This document shows, piece by piece, positions 1 through 11,469 of a stretch of DNA of 51,439 nt (positions are counted from its first letter, which is position 1; each line of letters starts with the position of its first letter). Source of the stretch: Seminavis robusta (taxonomy: Eukaryota; Bacillariophyta; Bacillariophyceae; Naviculales; Naviculaceae); the NCBI GenBank assembly GCA_903772945.1, contig CAICTM010000717.1:1-51439 (forward strand). The letters are read 5' to 3'. Position numbers and translations under genes: made by a program. The notes beneath the pieces were generated by a model, which saw nothing but the letters and a program-made list of their open reading frames with translations, had not been told where the DNA came from and ran no database searches.

Positions 1-1270
1 TTAGACTTCGTACCCTGTACGACTGGAGGGACGCTTGTAAAACCCTATCACGCTAGGGCTATCCTACTCCACGTGTCCATACCAACATCTTAAGACAGAG
101 GTCGAACGTCTCTGCGACGCAGGAGCACTTAAGAAGGTAAACCGTTCCGAGTGGACGACACCAACATTTATCATTCCAAAAAGAATGGATCTATAACGGT
201 TCATCTCTGACGTCCGGGAACTGAACAAAAGGATTGAGCAAAAACCTTGTCCGATCCCAAGGATACAAGACATGCACTGAATCTAGACGGATTCAGGAAA
301 TACGAGTACCAGCGAGTACCGATGGGCCTTGCAATAGTCCCGACATCTTCCAAAGGAAGATGGGAACACTCATGACGACTTGGAAAATGTCCGTGCCTAC
401 ATTGATGATCAACTCATCCTACTAACGGCGATCTAGGGATCACGTTGAATAGTTAGATGAAGTTCTCCTAAGGCTCGAGAAGCCGGATTTAAGATCAATG
501 CTACCAAGTCCTTCTTCGAAAGAAGAGAACTTGAGTATCTAGGCTACTGGATTACTTGAGAAGGAATCCAACCCGTAACCAGAAAATAGATGCGATCCAG
601 AATATCGCTCCTCCTACGAAAGGAAGAAACTTGGTAGATTCATTGGACTAGTGAAACTACTAATCGAGACATATGGATCAGACGATCACATGTACATATA
701 ACGTCGAGGATCCCAAGAAAAGGAATTCCCTGTCCATTTCATTGCTTGACAATGATTGATCCGTAACCGAATGGTTCGAGATGCCGAGATCTGCTCCAAT
801 GCAGCAGACGAAGTAGCCATCGTTCTAGAACAAACGTGGCTCACCCAGTATCCATGGCCTGCTGAGGTTATATGGATAGAGAACGTGAGTCCGCGCGAAG
901 TCGGAAGACTCTCCGGATGAATATGGACTTCGTCGCAAATTCCACGCTCGTTCAATCGTGACCGATTCACAACTCCTTCGAAGTAAACTGGAAACACATC
1001 AAAGAACGTCGCCAACGACTCATCCAGAAAAACAATGATAAGGAAAACGCGACGCGTGTCCCTCATCAATACAATGTAACGATACTGTGAGGTTTCAACA
1101 GTATCACACCGCAAGTACGGTCAGCCAAAGTACAAAGGTCCTTACATATAAAACCGAGTCAATAACAATGTGCACTGTACGGCTCCGACATGCTACCGCC
1201 AATGGCGGCACAGTCTACCAACTTGAACATAAGGTATTTACACCCATACAAGGCCTGATCCCCTTGTAGG
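1..1270 (+). mobile_element. Decayed Ty3/gypsy retrotransposon pol remnant
   Basis: Translating the + strand across frame changes and stops gives a recognisable Ty3/gypsy pol. Near 100-250 there is a reverse-transcriptase start (residues like VNRSEWTTPTFIIPKR, then RFISDVRELNKRIE). Near 300-420 comes KYEYQRVPMGL, CNSPDIFQRKMGTLM and YIDDQLIL, and near 500-560 FKINATKSFFERRELEYLGYWIT. The frame then jumps at about 650-740 straight to integrase-like text (LTMIDPVTEWFEM, LEQTWLTQYPWPAEV), and near 980-1070 to NWKHIKERRQRLIQKNND. Most of RNase H and part of integrase are therefore deleted. Many stops show it is dead. The element runs off the left edge of the window. Confidence 0.85.
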
Positions 1271-3045
1271 ATTGCCATCGTGCGACGCACAGTCTACATC
1301 CAATCTCCGGAGAGTGCCCCGCACTTTAATTCATATGTTCTCCTTGTCCGACTGCTGTCGTGCCTTCTGTGACCCTTGTCAGGGGGCGAATGCAATACAC
1401 GGCTCTTAGCCTTATTCGCGACTCGATCCTAGATAGGGTTTGAGTTCGACTCATGACTGAGTCTCTCGTGAATAGTTATTGAGACAGGGTTCTCAATGAC
1501 CGCTCTAGTCATACTAGGTTGATGATGAAACATCGCTCTAGATATTTAGCCAGTGTGGAGCACTTCCACGCTACTAGATCCATGCTAGACGAATCTTCCA
1601 CGCGTTCCGTTTTAGGATCGTGGAGATACGTAGGATTACTACCGCAACCTACTCTATCACACTTTATAGTCTCCCGCGGGAGACCAGATCTACGATCCTT
1701 TGATGGTGATCTCTCTCGTTGATTAGTTTTCCTAGCTTTCTAATCTCTCTCATAACTTTCATTCTCTCAAACACAAAACACTCGAAAGATCTTTACACTA
1801 GCTTTTAGCGTAGTGCAACACGGTAGCAAGCAGCTCACAAAGTTGCAGGAATTTCTGAATTTCCAACGCAATCTACTCGAGCTGTTGGCGAAGGTGTCCA
1901 GTGGCCACGACAGAGACGCCAGAACTTCAATACTTTTCTATTTCCTCCGTAGAAGTGTACCAGCATCATCAGGCAGGGAGCAGAGAGACTTGACTCAATT
2001 CGAGGATTATCCGCCACGGCCGGCCATCATCTGCTGAGAATTCCTTCTCTTCAAATGACTCGACTCTGCTGCACTACATCTCCACCGTTCAACAGACTGG
2101 CTGAGGTAGATCTGAGGGTCTGAGGTTTCGCACTGACTGGTTGGCTTTCTTGCTAGCTGGTAGAATCCGCCTCGGGTCGCAACTAGCAACATGTCTATGC
2201 CTTTGGCCATTACTTGCCCAATGGAGAGGCAGAGTTTCTTGTGATTGAGACAGAAGGCAACAGCCAACTGGAGATCACACGGGAGCATCTCCTGTATCGA
2301 CAAGGCACGTCACACCCTGTTCCTACCTGCTCTCTGTGAGTAGGTGACAAGCTTCAGCCACACGGTGCTGAGGTTACTATGATTGACTCAGTTCACAAGA
2401 CTGGTATCTATGCTCCTCTGGTCTCTAGTGACAGCTTTTTGGTCGATCATGGCTCTGTCAAGTTGTCTTCCTATATAATTTTGGTACAAGCATACTCCAC
2501 TGGCTATGCTCATTTTGCCGATGGGACACCCTTCTTGCCACAGCATACTGGCATTCACATGGTCCTGACACCCTACCGAATAATTTGCACCAGCGCCGCA
2601 CCACTCAACAAGCAAACACAACCCAAAGCCCGTACACTTCTAGCCCCCCAGCTAGCTAGCAAGCACTACAGTAGTGCTTGCTAGTATCATTCTGGACGAA
2701 GCTGCAAGGCTGTCGGTACAGTAGTACATACAGTATGATGACCCAAATCAAACGAAGGAAACCTGGAAAGAGCTGCGGACAGGAGCAACGAGGAGGCGAC
2801 AAACAACTCCCACGAGAAGAATCGAATCGAATCGAATGAATCGAATGTCGATTCGAATTGAATCTGGTCTAATCTTTGGATTGAATCGAATCGAATAGTC
2901 ATTGCGAAGGATGACCGGTGTCAATGACCATGACCTTGCAAGCAACCCAACACACAAACAACACAACGACACCACAACAACTATTCAACAGACCCAATAA
3001 TTAAAATCTCTCCATCGTTCCACTACGGTATCCTTTGGAAGTACC
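1271..3045. other. Non-coding stretch after the gypsy remnant, possible 3' LTR
   Basis: No convincing gene is seen. A purine-rich run at 1381-1388 followed by TG at about 1391 could be the polypurine tract and start of the 3' LTR of the gypsy remnant, but no second LTR copy is in the window to compare, so its end is unknown. The rest holds short unsupported ORFs. The end of the stretch (2900-3045) is AC-rich and is probably the promoter and 5' UTR of the gene at 3046. Confidence 0.4.
2818..2903. repeat. Imperfect GAATC/TCGAA tandem repeat
   Basis: The sequence is built of imperfect copies of the pentamer AATCG (TCGAATCGAATCGAA and so on), broken by a short degenerate stretch in the middle. 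The same pentamer family recurs at 41158-41227 and around 37370-37400, so it looks like a genome-wide simple repeat and not a local accident. Confidence 0.8.
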
Positions 3046-3861
3046 ATGTCGGACCTATCCGCCCTTCAACCAACAATATTCTTTGCCTCTTGTACACTCA
3101 AGAGCTTGGTGTGGCTGCCATGGTATTTTCTGCCCGAGTTGTTTCACACAAAGCCACAAGATTTTGATGACGAAGACGATCCGTTGCTCCAAGATCATCA
3201 CGTGCTATTGATGGAACGCATTTGTCACAGTGCCAACATTTTTGCCCTTGTCGGCTTGGTGTCCTTTTATTGGGTCAATCCACGGTTGTTTCAGTACCGA
3301 CAGTACGGTGGGTGGTTGACGGCATTGCTGCTTCTGCAGTGTACGTCGTGGCTGGTACAGGAATTTGGCAATCCACTAACAAACAGCAAAGAAGCGACAC
3401 AACCGCCACATCCTTACGACGATGATATCTACGCCAGCACAGTCGAACCAGACGAAGACGAAGAGCCGCAGCCGGTAATGATTCGAACGACTACCGAAAT
3501 GCTACAGACCCATCGCATCTTTGCCACTGTGGGCGTCCTTCTGATTCAAGCGTACAGTCTCTACTACGGACACATTCCCACACTGTTACGATTGGCGGCC
3601 GAACCATTCTTTGTCTTTTTGGCACTCCTCACCATGATGCTCGAAATACACGTGGTTTGTGCGTCTGTGTGGATGGTCAGTACAGAGCATCATCTATCGC
3701 ATCACCTCCACTATTGGCTCCGCGTTGTCTTCTGCGGCACATTGACGGCCGTGATTCTGGCCGCGGCAGGGTGGCATCGACGGGTCCATACGGCACAAGC
3801 CAAACTGCTACGAAAACAACTCAAGACGGTCAACAAAACACCCAAAATGAAATTTGTATAA
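3046..3861 (+). CDS. Multipass membrane protein, unknown function
   Basis: This is a single-exon open frame of 271 codons beginning with ATG after an AC-rich leader. I see about five hydrophobic segments, at residues 61-77, 88-104, 157-173, 187-209 and 226-243. Two acidic loops lie between them (around 38-46, rich in D/E, and 125-142, with EPDEDEEPQ). The C terminus is basic (RRVHTAQAKLLRKQLK). There is no cleavable signal peptide, although residues 10-32 are also moderately hydrophobic. The codon pattern is clean and overlapping frames are broken. I recognise no family. It converges on the FAD oxidoreductase gene, with a 594-bp spacer. An integral membrane protein is certain from sequence only as a prediction, and its function is open. 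Confidence 0.75.
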   Translation: MSDLSALQPTIFFASCTLKSLVWLPWYFLPELFHTKPQDFDDEDDPLLQDHHVLLMERICHSANIFALVGLVSFYWVNPRLFQYRQYGGWLTALLLLQCTSWLVQEFGNPLTNSKEATQPPHPYDDDIYASTVEPDEDEEPQPVMIRTTTEMLQTHRIFATVGVLLIQAYSLYYGHIPTLLRLAAEPFFVFLALLTMMLEIHVVCASVWMVSTEHHLSHHLHYWLRVVFCGTLTAVILAAAGWHRRVHTAQAKLLRKQLKTVNKTPKMKFV

Positions 3862-4455
3862 CGAACAAGCTAGAAATGCAACAAGTAGCAATTCCAAGAA
3901 AGAGGAACATGACAAGCAAAACAAAACAAAACAATGTAGAAACAGTTGGCTGGCTGGGGAAATAATATGCTACAATCTGCAGAAATGAAAGGACCCTGTG
4001 CAAAATGGAAAGAAAGACACAATCCACCTGGCAATAACTTACTTACTTGCAAAAAAGCAATGGTAGGCCAGCGGTCCATAACTTGCGGTCAAATTTTGCA
4101 TCATGTCTACCCGTTGCTTTGGATGGCTACGATACTACAACTGTTTTGTTGCTTCAGCTTCTCCCTGTGCTGGTAAAGGCAAGCCCACCTTGGCATGTCT
4201 TGTTGGTGTCTGTCTTTGGTCTCATGAACACATGACAAAAGAATGCTGGCTAGTAGCTTATGCACATCTATCTAGTCCTCCCTACAACTCTGTTGTCGTC
4301 AGTTTGGAAGAGTACAATGGAAGCATCCTGACAGCTTGGTCTGGCTACCAGTAGGTCAATATTGCCGTATGACCGAATCGAAACAAACGTTTTGTCACTG
4401 TCAATGTTACTATCTATCCAATTTTGCTATTGCAGGGTGCGCATTTATACATTAC
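3862..4455. other. Convergent intergenic spacer
   Basis: This lies between the 3' ends of two convergent genes. It is AT-rich at 3880-3960, with A-rich runs that fit 3' UTR sequence. No gene-like frame or structured repeat was seen. Confidence 0.5.
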
Positions 4456-5984
4456 TTAGTCCTCCTCCTCCTCCTCACTGTCCGAAGTATCTTCCATGAA
4501 TGCATCAAATCGATTCTTCAACACGTTGGTAGTGCGGAGCCAGCATCGACACTCCAAAGCATTCGCGATTAGCTGAGCGCCACGGCGCATGCCCATCAGA
4601 TTGGCGGCATCCGGACCTATATTAAGGCTCCCCAAACCACCCAACACGTACACATTGCTGCCGCCCACCCATTCCAAGTCTTCCGTGACACTGGGAAAGC
4701 CACCACAAACGTCCACGGGCCACTGCTGCAAGAGCTTTTGGCACAAGGCATTCGATTCGCAATCCGGCTGGATGCCGCAGGCCAAGACAATAACATCAAA
4801 GTATTCCTCCTTGCACGTTCTTGTTGCTGTGTCACCATCACCAGCAAAGACCATTTTCATCCGGTCTCCTTGTTCTGCTTTGCCCACGTAACGAGCATTG
4901 CCCACAAGGCGGACCAGTCGTCCTGTTTGCTCCATTTGAAGCAGTTCTTTCATGTAGATTCCGGGAACACTCCCTCCATCGCGGCTAGTTTTCAGCAATG
5001 AGAGAGGATTGGGGTGATGATAAAAGTCACTCATGCATTTGTTGGCCGTGCGACGATCGAACCAATCCAGGGACAAGTCAAAATGACGTTCGATCAAGGG
5101 ACGACGGCTGCAGAGAGTGACCTTGGTATTACTATTGTTGTCACCGCGCACAATGCGTTGCGCAGCTTGGACGGCCGTCAATCCACCACCGACCACCAAG
5201 ACGTGCTGGCAACAGGATAGCATCTTGCTGGTCTCGTCGTTGCCCAGAGCAGTCCAGGGGATCACACGGGGCGCCTCCGCAAGAGCTCGTGGTACAATGG
5301 GTGTTCCAACCTGTCCTTGTGCCAAAATGACAGCACCCGCCCTCACCAAACCGCCACCTGCCAGGGAAACCTCCAGCAACGGGCCTTGTGCTTCTTTGGC
5401 AATATTGCTCACATGGCCACGAACGTAAGTATGCTTGAGTCGACGACTCAAATCCTGACAAAAGTCTCGAAACAAAGCCGTAGAGGGTAGCTTCCACAAC
5501 CCAATCTGACTTTCTCCAAGAGGTATCAAGGATTGCAAATCACCACAACCGGATTCAATCAATTCGTCCTGGCGACCATGAACTTCGGCAAATGCCAACA
5601 AGGCATTCTTGTCGAATAAATCGGGATGGGCCATGGTGGGGGAACGAAGGAACTGAATGTCAAGAGCGGCAAAGTTTTGGGTCCAGCCCTGCATCCACTG
5701 TGGGTGCGCGTCTACCACCGCCACCGAGCGACCGGTGCATTCCGGCAAGTGAATGGCAGCACGATGCAGTTGATCTGGCGTAAGGTTATCCAAGGAGTAT
5801 GGTTCCTGAATCGCAGAAAGAGCTGTTGTTGGTTGCTGTTAGACTGGTATTCATCGCACAACACAAACAAAAGCAAGTCCAAAACTGAGGTTGTCGTACC
5901 TGCAAGTCCCGCAGGTCCAGCACCAATGATGCAGACATCAAATTCCTGGATAGTTTTCGGCGGGTACGATTTAGACTTTCTCAT
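4456..5984 (-). CDS. FAD/NAD(P)-binding oxidoreductase, two exons
   Basis: I join exon 5900-5984 and exon 4456-5822 across a 77-bp GT-AG intron (5823-5899), giving 483 aa. The join rebuilds the N-terminal dinucleotide fold: CIIGAGPAGLAALSAI, with GxGxxG at residues 21-26. An alternative acceptor nearer the exon (about 5806) would put the downstream sequence out of frame. A second Rossmann motif, VLVVGGGLTAVQAAQ, lies mid-protein and should bind NAD(P)H, and an LACGIQPDCES segment near the end matches the family's ATG-like motif. This two-fold layout is that of flavin-dependent monooxygenases and pyridine-nucleotide oxidoreductases. The substrate cannot be told. The C terminus is a run of acidic residues (DTSDSEEEEEED). 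The start is the first ATG in frame; 35 upstream codons are open but lack ATG. Confidence 0.85.
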
Positions 5985-6970
5985 TGTTGTTGCTGCTGCT
6001 GTTGCTGGAGGGAATGATGAACTTGAATGGCTGTTGTTGTGATTTGTGATAAAGGATTGTGCTTCGAACGGCAGCAGGCAAAGCAGCAACGGTGATGAAA
6101 GACGATCTTTTTAACCAATGACGGTCATAATTCAATACGTATTGCTTGAGTATAATAACTGTTGACAGACGCACTAAGTTTATAGGCCATTTGAATATTA
6201 CACAAGACTACATCCCAAGTATTATATTCTTCCAAGCAGTTCCGTGGCATTGTAATTGCGGGAATTCAAAGTAACTTACTTTTGGAATGGAAACAGAACG
6301 GATCCCTACATGTATGTATGCATACAGTAGTACATGAGATGTGGTCTAGTAGTGTCAGCCCTTGCCAAACATTTCCACAGCTGCAAGGACGGGACAGACT
6401 TATCAATGGTTAGTAGAAAGTGTGGCTACTTGTCAACCTATGTGCCAGCATTGTCAGACGAAGAAGTTACTAGTAAGGCAAGTGCAACCAGCCATCCACA
6501 AGCCTGTCGTAAAACTGCTCGACCCTTAGCACTGAGAAACTAGCAACCGTAGTAGCACAGTTGGATGTTTGGCTTTTGAAAGAAGATCAGCAGCACTGAC
6601 TGATCTACCTCAGACTACCTGTAGATACTGCCCTCCCAAGTTGTCCCAACTAGTACTGTAAAGCCAGAGGGCCTGAAATCCAGAAAGAAGCAAACTATTT
6701 CCCGCATAGGAAGACCCTTGGTTATACAATTTTGGAAGGAATGATCATGATCATTCCTCTGAAGGTCTGTCTTTATGAGCGAATTCAATCACAGCAAGGA
6801 ATTTAATTGGACGATCCAAAATAAAATATTAGATATTCCGGAAGCAAACGAGATGTTCGAGATGTACGAGATGTACGAGATGCAAGAGTTGCAATCCTAC
6901 TATTGTGGTAGCTATGGTAGCTAGCTACCGGTAGGCGATGAATTCCAGATTTTCACAGTTCTGAACTTGT
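5985..6970. other. Intergenic spacer with short repeats
   Basis: No gene is supported. The part next to 5984 is rich in GTTGTTGCTGCTGCT and is the likely 5' UTR and promoter of the oxidoreductase. It contains a perfect GATCATGATC palindrome near 6741-6752, a 9-bp minisatellite at 6849-6884 and a CTAGCTACCGGTAG motif near 6918. Confidence 0.5.
6849..6884. repeat. 9-bp minisatellite, four copies
   Basis: Four near-identical 9-bp units of the form CGAGATGTA stand head to tail. The first and last units differ at one or two bases. They lie in a spacer, 86 bp downstream (3') of the phytyl-ester-synthase-like gene, which ends at 6971. Confidence 0.8.
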
Positions 6971-9378
6971 TTACAGGCGCTCTCGATTCACGACGTCCAG
7001 ACCAAACGTAGGAGCCTGCTTTCGGGTGATCTGCTCGTAGGCTATCCTCGATGGTGTGTCGGAGAAGGGATCTTTCTTTCTGGCATGGAAAATGTCGTCA
7101 ATCCCTCTCCTGGTTTCCGCCACTACTTGTTTGTACAGATCCGAGCATGCTTCCTTATCCTTGGGATCAATGTTCCCAGTGCTAAAGGGTTTCCCAAAGA
7201 CAAAGTAGTTTCTCTGCGGCATACCTGGGAGAGCCACGGGCGGGAGAGGATCCATCTCGCCTTTCGGGGCATCAAATCGAGCGGCTGGCATCATTCCACC
7301 TCCTTCGGGGATACGCCCCCCCAAGAAGGGGACTGTTCGCAAATCTTTCACCACGACACGGGCACTTTCCAACATTCCTACTGCACTCAGTGGGACAATG
7401 GTAGCATTGAAGCGAGCCGCCGTTCGCACAAAATCCGTCTTTTCGGGCCACAACAGCGGATAGCTGGGATCTGTTTGCCACACGTCCTTGACACCACCGG
7501 GGAACAGCAAGGCATTTTGACCCGACTGCATCAGTTTGTAGTAGTTTCGAGGCGTCACGGGCACGGCCCCAAACTTTTGAAAGTTGGTAAAACTGTTAAT
7601 GCCACCGGCAGGACCATTCGATGAAAGCAACCCTGGAGTGCGACCTCGTAGTTCTGGGAACTCCTTTGTTTGATTAAACACAAACGGATGTGCCATACCA
7701 CGGCATATCAGGTTTCGTTCTTCCAAGAGTTCTGCAATGATCAGGTTGAGATCCAGTCCAACTGCAGAAGAAAGACATAAAAACAATGACGAAATGGGGA
7801 TGGGCGGAAAAAGATGGAAATGGATGAGTGGATACAGCAACAACAGGGCATGGTGATTTTGGCACACAAATGTCCACTCCGAACAAGACCAAACTAGAAA
7901 TACAAAGCAAACTTACAGAATTGATGATTGGCCACAAAGAGAATGGGCCCGTGATTTGCTGGTGAGGGGATCTTGGCCAGTCCTCGCCATCGTTTGCCAT
8001 TGGCATCTGTACTGAGAAAGACGGGACTGTGAATGTTTCGTAGTGGCTTGACTTGACTCTCAAAGACGGCATCCACTTCCTTTTGCGGTGGCAGAGTCCA
8101 ATCCATAATGGGATCGTAAGATGGCTTTTTGTTGTTGTTGTTGCTTCTACTACGAGTAGTTGCTTCCCCACGACTAGTAGGAGTAGTCTTGTCATTATCA
8201 TCATTGTGGGTTCTCCACTGCAGCGGATCAATCTTGGAATAGAGAATGGCTTCGGTCAAGTTGACATTTTCATCCAGCACAAAGTGTCCTCGCCCTCGTA
8301 CCAAGAGTTTTTCGCACGACGGCATGACTTTCGTCAAACGTTCGACCTCTTTGACGGACGGCATGATGCGATCTTGATCCCCTGCCACGACCAGTGTCGG
8401 AGTTTGCAAGTCTTGCAATCGAGCATTGACCAAGGATGTACCGACCACCAGCCATTGATTGACTCGATGTTGCAACGTGCCAGCGGGCAATCGTTCTTCC
8501 AAAATCTCCAACATGCCCAACATGGCATCTTGCATGGGTTCCTCGTCATCATTGCCAGTGTTATTATTGTTGAGTGGAATTCCCACGGCATTGACCAAAA
8601 TGTCGACAATGCGACGGAGCTGATTGTTGTCCGGGATCAAGTAGGATAGGGCCATGCCTCCTGCCAAGGAATAGGGGGTGGGAGTACTGCTATTATTGTC
8701 ATTGCTGAGATATTGCAGAGATGCCAACAGGGGCACAATGGTATCCCAGTTGGTATCTTCAAAGGCGGTGGCAGGATTGACCAAAACCAAGCCGTCCATT
8801 TTGCGTGGTTGTTCTTGCCTGGCTTGGAACTTCAAGGCCACTGCCGATGCCAGAACACCTCCAAACGATTCTCCAATCAAGACAATCTCACGATTATCTT
8901 GAGGATGTTGCTGTAGAAACTGTTCATCAATGAAGGAAACCACAGCTTCCAGGATTTGTCGAAACTCGGATCGATCCGTCACATCAATGATCAATCGCCA
9001 CAATTCAAATGTGTTGGCCAAGTCATCAAACTGATGGGTAAAGGCAGTGATACCCGTTCCATCCAATCCCGGGAGATAAATCGCAATCGGCTTATTATTG
9101 TCACTGTCATTGTTGTCGGCGTCTGTTGTTTCGCCATGGCGACTACTGCTACCCCTCCACGTGCTCTGGCCATTAATGGGTGGGGATACATAAGAGAATT
9201 GCAAGGTTGGACTGATTTGTTGCGTCCTATTGCCGGGATTATCCACGAGATCTTGATACATTTGGTCCATGGAACTGCGAATCTCTTGTATGGAGGAGGG
9301 AGCAAATGGTTTCTCTTGCCGGACCGTAGATGCCAGGAGAAACGGCACGGCCAGTTGCCCAAAGAGTTTGCCAAACAT
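6971..9378 (-). CDS. Phytyl ester synthase-like hydrolase/acyltransferase, two exons
   Basis: Exons 7917-9378 and 6971-7761 join across a 155-bp GT-AG intron (7762-7916) to give 750 aa. The join restores the acyltransferase block VANHQFFGLDLNLIIAELL. The first half is an alpha/beta hydrolase: YLPGLDGTG (residues 101-109), the nucleophile elbow GESFGG with Ser171, then GDQDR and GRGHFVLDE carrying the likely Asp and His. The second half is a DGAT2/lysophospholipid-acyltransferase-like domain with RGMAHPFVF, FPGGVKD and VPLSAVGM. This order is that of the phytyl ester synthase family (plant PES1/PES2), which moves acyl groups to phytol or diacylglycerol in plastids. Residues 1-17 are hydrophobic and could be part of a targeting signal. 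An Asn/Asp-rich linker (about 85-95) and a long poly-Asn stretch near 8140 are insertions. Confidence 0.9.
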
Positions 9379-9784
9379 GGTGCTATTGCTGCTTTTTCTT
9401 CTTTGTGCTAGCTAGTATCTGATACTATATATGGAAAATACAAAGTGGGATCAAGTTGAGAGTAAGCGTTGATGCTTGGCATTCTGCAATAACACGCATC
9501 TCTATCCCATCCATCCAACTTCGTTGGTGTGGAAGAAGAGTGATGGGGTGATGGCTGATGACTGACTCAGTGATGCCAACAGGGACGTTGGATCCGCTGT
9601 GCTGGCTTGACGATTTCAATGATTTCAACGGCGAAAGTTGGGTTATCTACGGAAGCCGCGGAGGGTTGGTTCTATTTGCAGAAAGGCTACCAAAATGTTG
9701 TCCTCTATGAATAGTAGGATGACTTATCTGTAGCCCTTCTATAAAGGTTTACCCCATGAAGAATCAGAGCCACGTACAGGGTTT
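9379..9784. other. Intergenic spacer
   Basis: This is the promoter side of the phytyl-ester-synthase-like gene and the 3' side of the broken glycosyltransferase. It contains a repeated GATGGGGTGATGGCTGATGACTGA segment around 9541, but no gene. Confidence 0.5.
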
Positions 9785-10854
9785 CTATCTAGTCTTGTTG
9801 CGTTGTAGCTCATGCATTTCATGGGGCAACACATAGTGACAAATCATGGAATCCTTTGGGCATCTGTCTCCTCTGTGCATCCAAACACCCTCGTATGTAA
9901 ACCATTCACTACGACTCCACACTTGAGGGATTAGAGCTTCTAGGTATTGAGTCTCACGAATCCTATAATATTCCACAAAGTAGGACAAAAAGTTGTCGCT
10001 GTGAAAGCAAAACCTCTGGTCCACTGTTCCACATTGTCAAATGGTTCTGCCTTGGCGTACAACTCCATTAGGTCCGTGACACTCATTCCTGGTTGGAAGA
10101 GATCCTTCTCAAAGGCAAGGTTGTTGTGGAGGGCACTTTGGACTTGGGTTTCCCAGTCATCTAGGTCCGGCTGATTGATTGTGTGCTCTGTCATGTTGTT
10201 CTCATTGGATTGTGTATTGTTGCTGCGCCATGGTTGAAGAGTGTCTCCAAACCAGGACATGGTTGACCAGCTTGTCGATATCAAACCATGTATCATCGTC
10301 GACCGTTAACAAATAGTCTGGTAACGATATGTTGTTGTTGTCATTCTGGAAGCCTTTCAACACTTTGGCAAGTCCAAGCGGAAAGCGCTTTTGTGCGCAC
10401 AGCCATTGGGGACTGGCCTTTGTTTGGAAGAGCCTTCCATTCTTTACTCCAACATTTCGTCTCATAAAGTCAGTTGTGGTGGCAGTCTTGTTCCAGAGAT
10501 ATTGCTCTTTGCAAAACTTGAATGCTTTCTTTCGATGCTCGCTGGTCAATGTGCCGTCTCGACAAGCCTGGTCGGAATCGTCTTCCTCAGTGATCCAGTG
10601 AACATGCCGAACGTATCCAGTGTTGGGCCGGACAAACGTTTGAGTCTGCGCCTCAAACAAATGTCTTCGGTCTGAGGATCCAACACTGAGAATATCCAGT
10701 TGAATGGTTTGTTTCTTTGTAGCAGCAAGTATTCTTTGGGACTCTGCTAAGCGAGTTTTCCCTGATGCAAGGACAGCATCAAAGACCCCATCAACAACCC
10801 AAAGACCCTCCCACCCCAATGTTTGTGTTTGTTGGCATCAAGTCCTTGCGTCAT
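9785..10854 (-). pseudogene. Frame-broken type II glycosyltransferase-like gene
   Basis: The coding signal runs through alternating frames. From ATG at 10854: MTQGLDANKHKHWGGR followed by a hydrophobic stretch (VFGLLMGSLMLSL), a typical type II membrane anchor. The frame then shifts near 10750 into LAESQRILAATKKQ... and LSVGSSDRRHLFEAQTQTF, HVHWITEEDDSD and DYLLTVDDDTWFDIDKLV. It shifts again near 10245 into DDWETQVQSALHNN... and back near 10020 into DQRFCFHSDNFLSYFVEYYRI, ending CPKDSMICHYVLPHEMHEL. The DDDTW motif and the C-terminal Cys pattern fit the Fringe-like glycosyltransferases that are expanded in diatoms. No intron rescues all the shifts, so I read three small indels. Assembly errors remain possible. 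Confidence 0.6.
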
Positions 10855-11469
10855 TGTTTTTTTCCCCTTCTGAAAAAGACCCAATGATTTCTAAACTATG
10901 ATGGCATACCGAAGTGATAAAAACTCTGGGACTAGCTAGCAAGCCAGAGCCACAGAACTCCTACATGTTTCGGACGGAAGGAGGGCCCAAAAAGGCAGAA
11001 AGTGGATCGAGGGACCCAAAATCCTTCGGACCCGTTCATTATTTTTCAACTTTTCTCGGAACTGACTCATCATGACATCCGGCATCCAGCTCGTCTAATG
11101 TTGTTGGCTGTATGGATGTTAATCTATTGTATCGAATACCGTAGCGAACGCAGTGTTTCGGAGAGCTGGAGTGTTTGGAGGGAGAGCAATCGTTATTCTG
11201 TCTTCAGTTTTCGCATCGGTCAGAAGAGTACGATGTACTCGTAAACACCAACCTTAAAAACAAGAATCGAAGAAAACGGTTCTCCAAACGAGAAGATCCA
11301 ATCCAGGTTTTGATGCGAAAAGCCGCTTTTCTGTTGCACAGCGTGCTTCATTAGCTTGCCACAGTAAATCAACAACAACGCGGCAGCAACAACGGCAGCA
11401 ACAACGGCAGCAACAACGGCAGCAACAACAGCAGCAGCAGCAACAGCAGCAGCAAGAACAGACCAAATC
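10855..11469. other. Divergent promoter region with CAA/CAG leader
   Basis: This lies between the start of the broken glycosyltransferase and the MYND gene. It contains T- and A-rich runs at 10856-10872 and a repeat-rich leader upstream of 11470. No gene is supported. Confidence 0.5.
11369..11460 (+). repeat. GGCAGCAACAAC tandem repeat in 5' leader
   Basis: Repeated 12-bp units of the form GGCAGCAACAAC pass into a CAG/CAA run and stop 10 bp before the MYND start codon. On the + strand the tract lacks T and ATG, so it could sit in the 5' UTR without starting translation. It is purine/C only and unlikely to fold strongly. Confidence 0.8.

Noticed and set aside
1425..1470. tRNA-like GGTTTGAGTTCGACTC segment
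   Set aside because: No matching acceptor or anticodon stem around it; probably LTR sequence.
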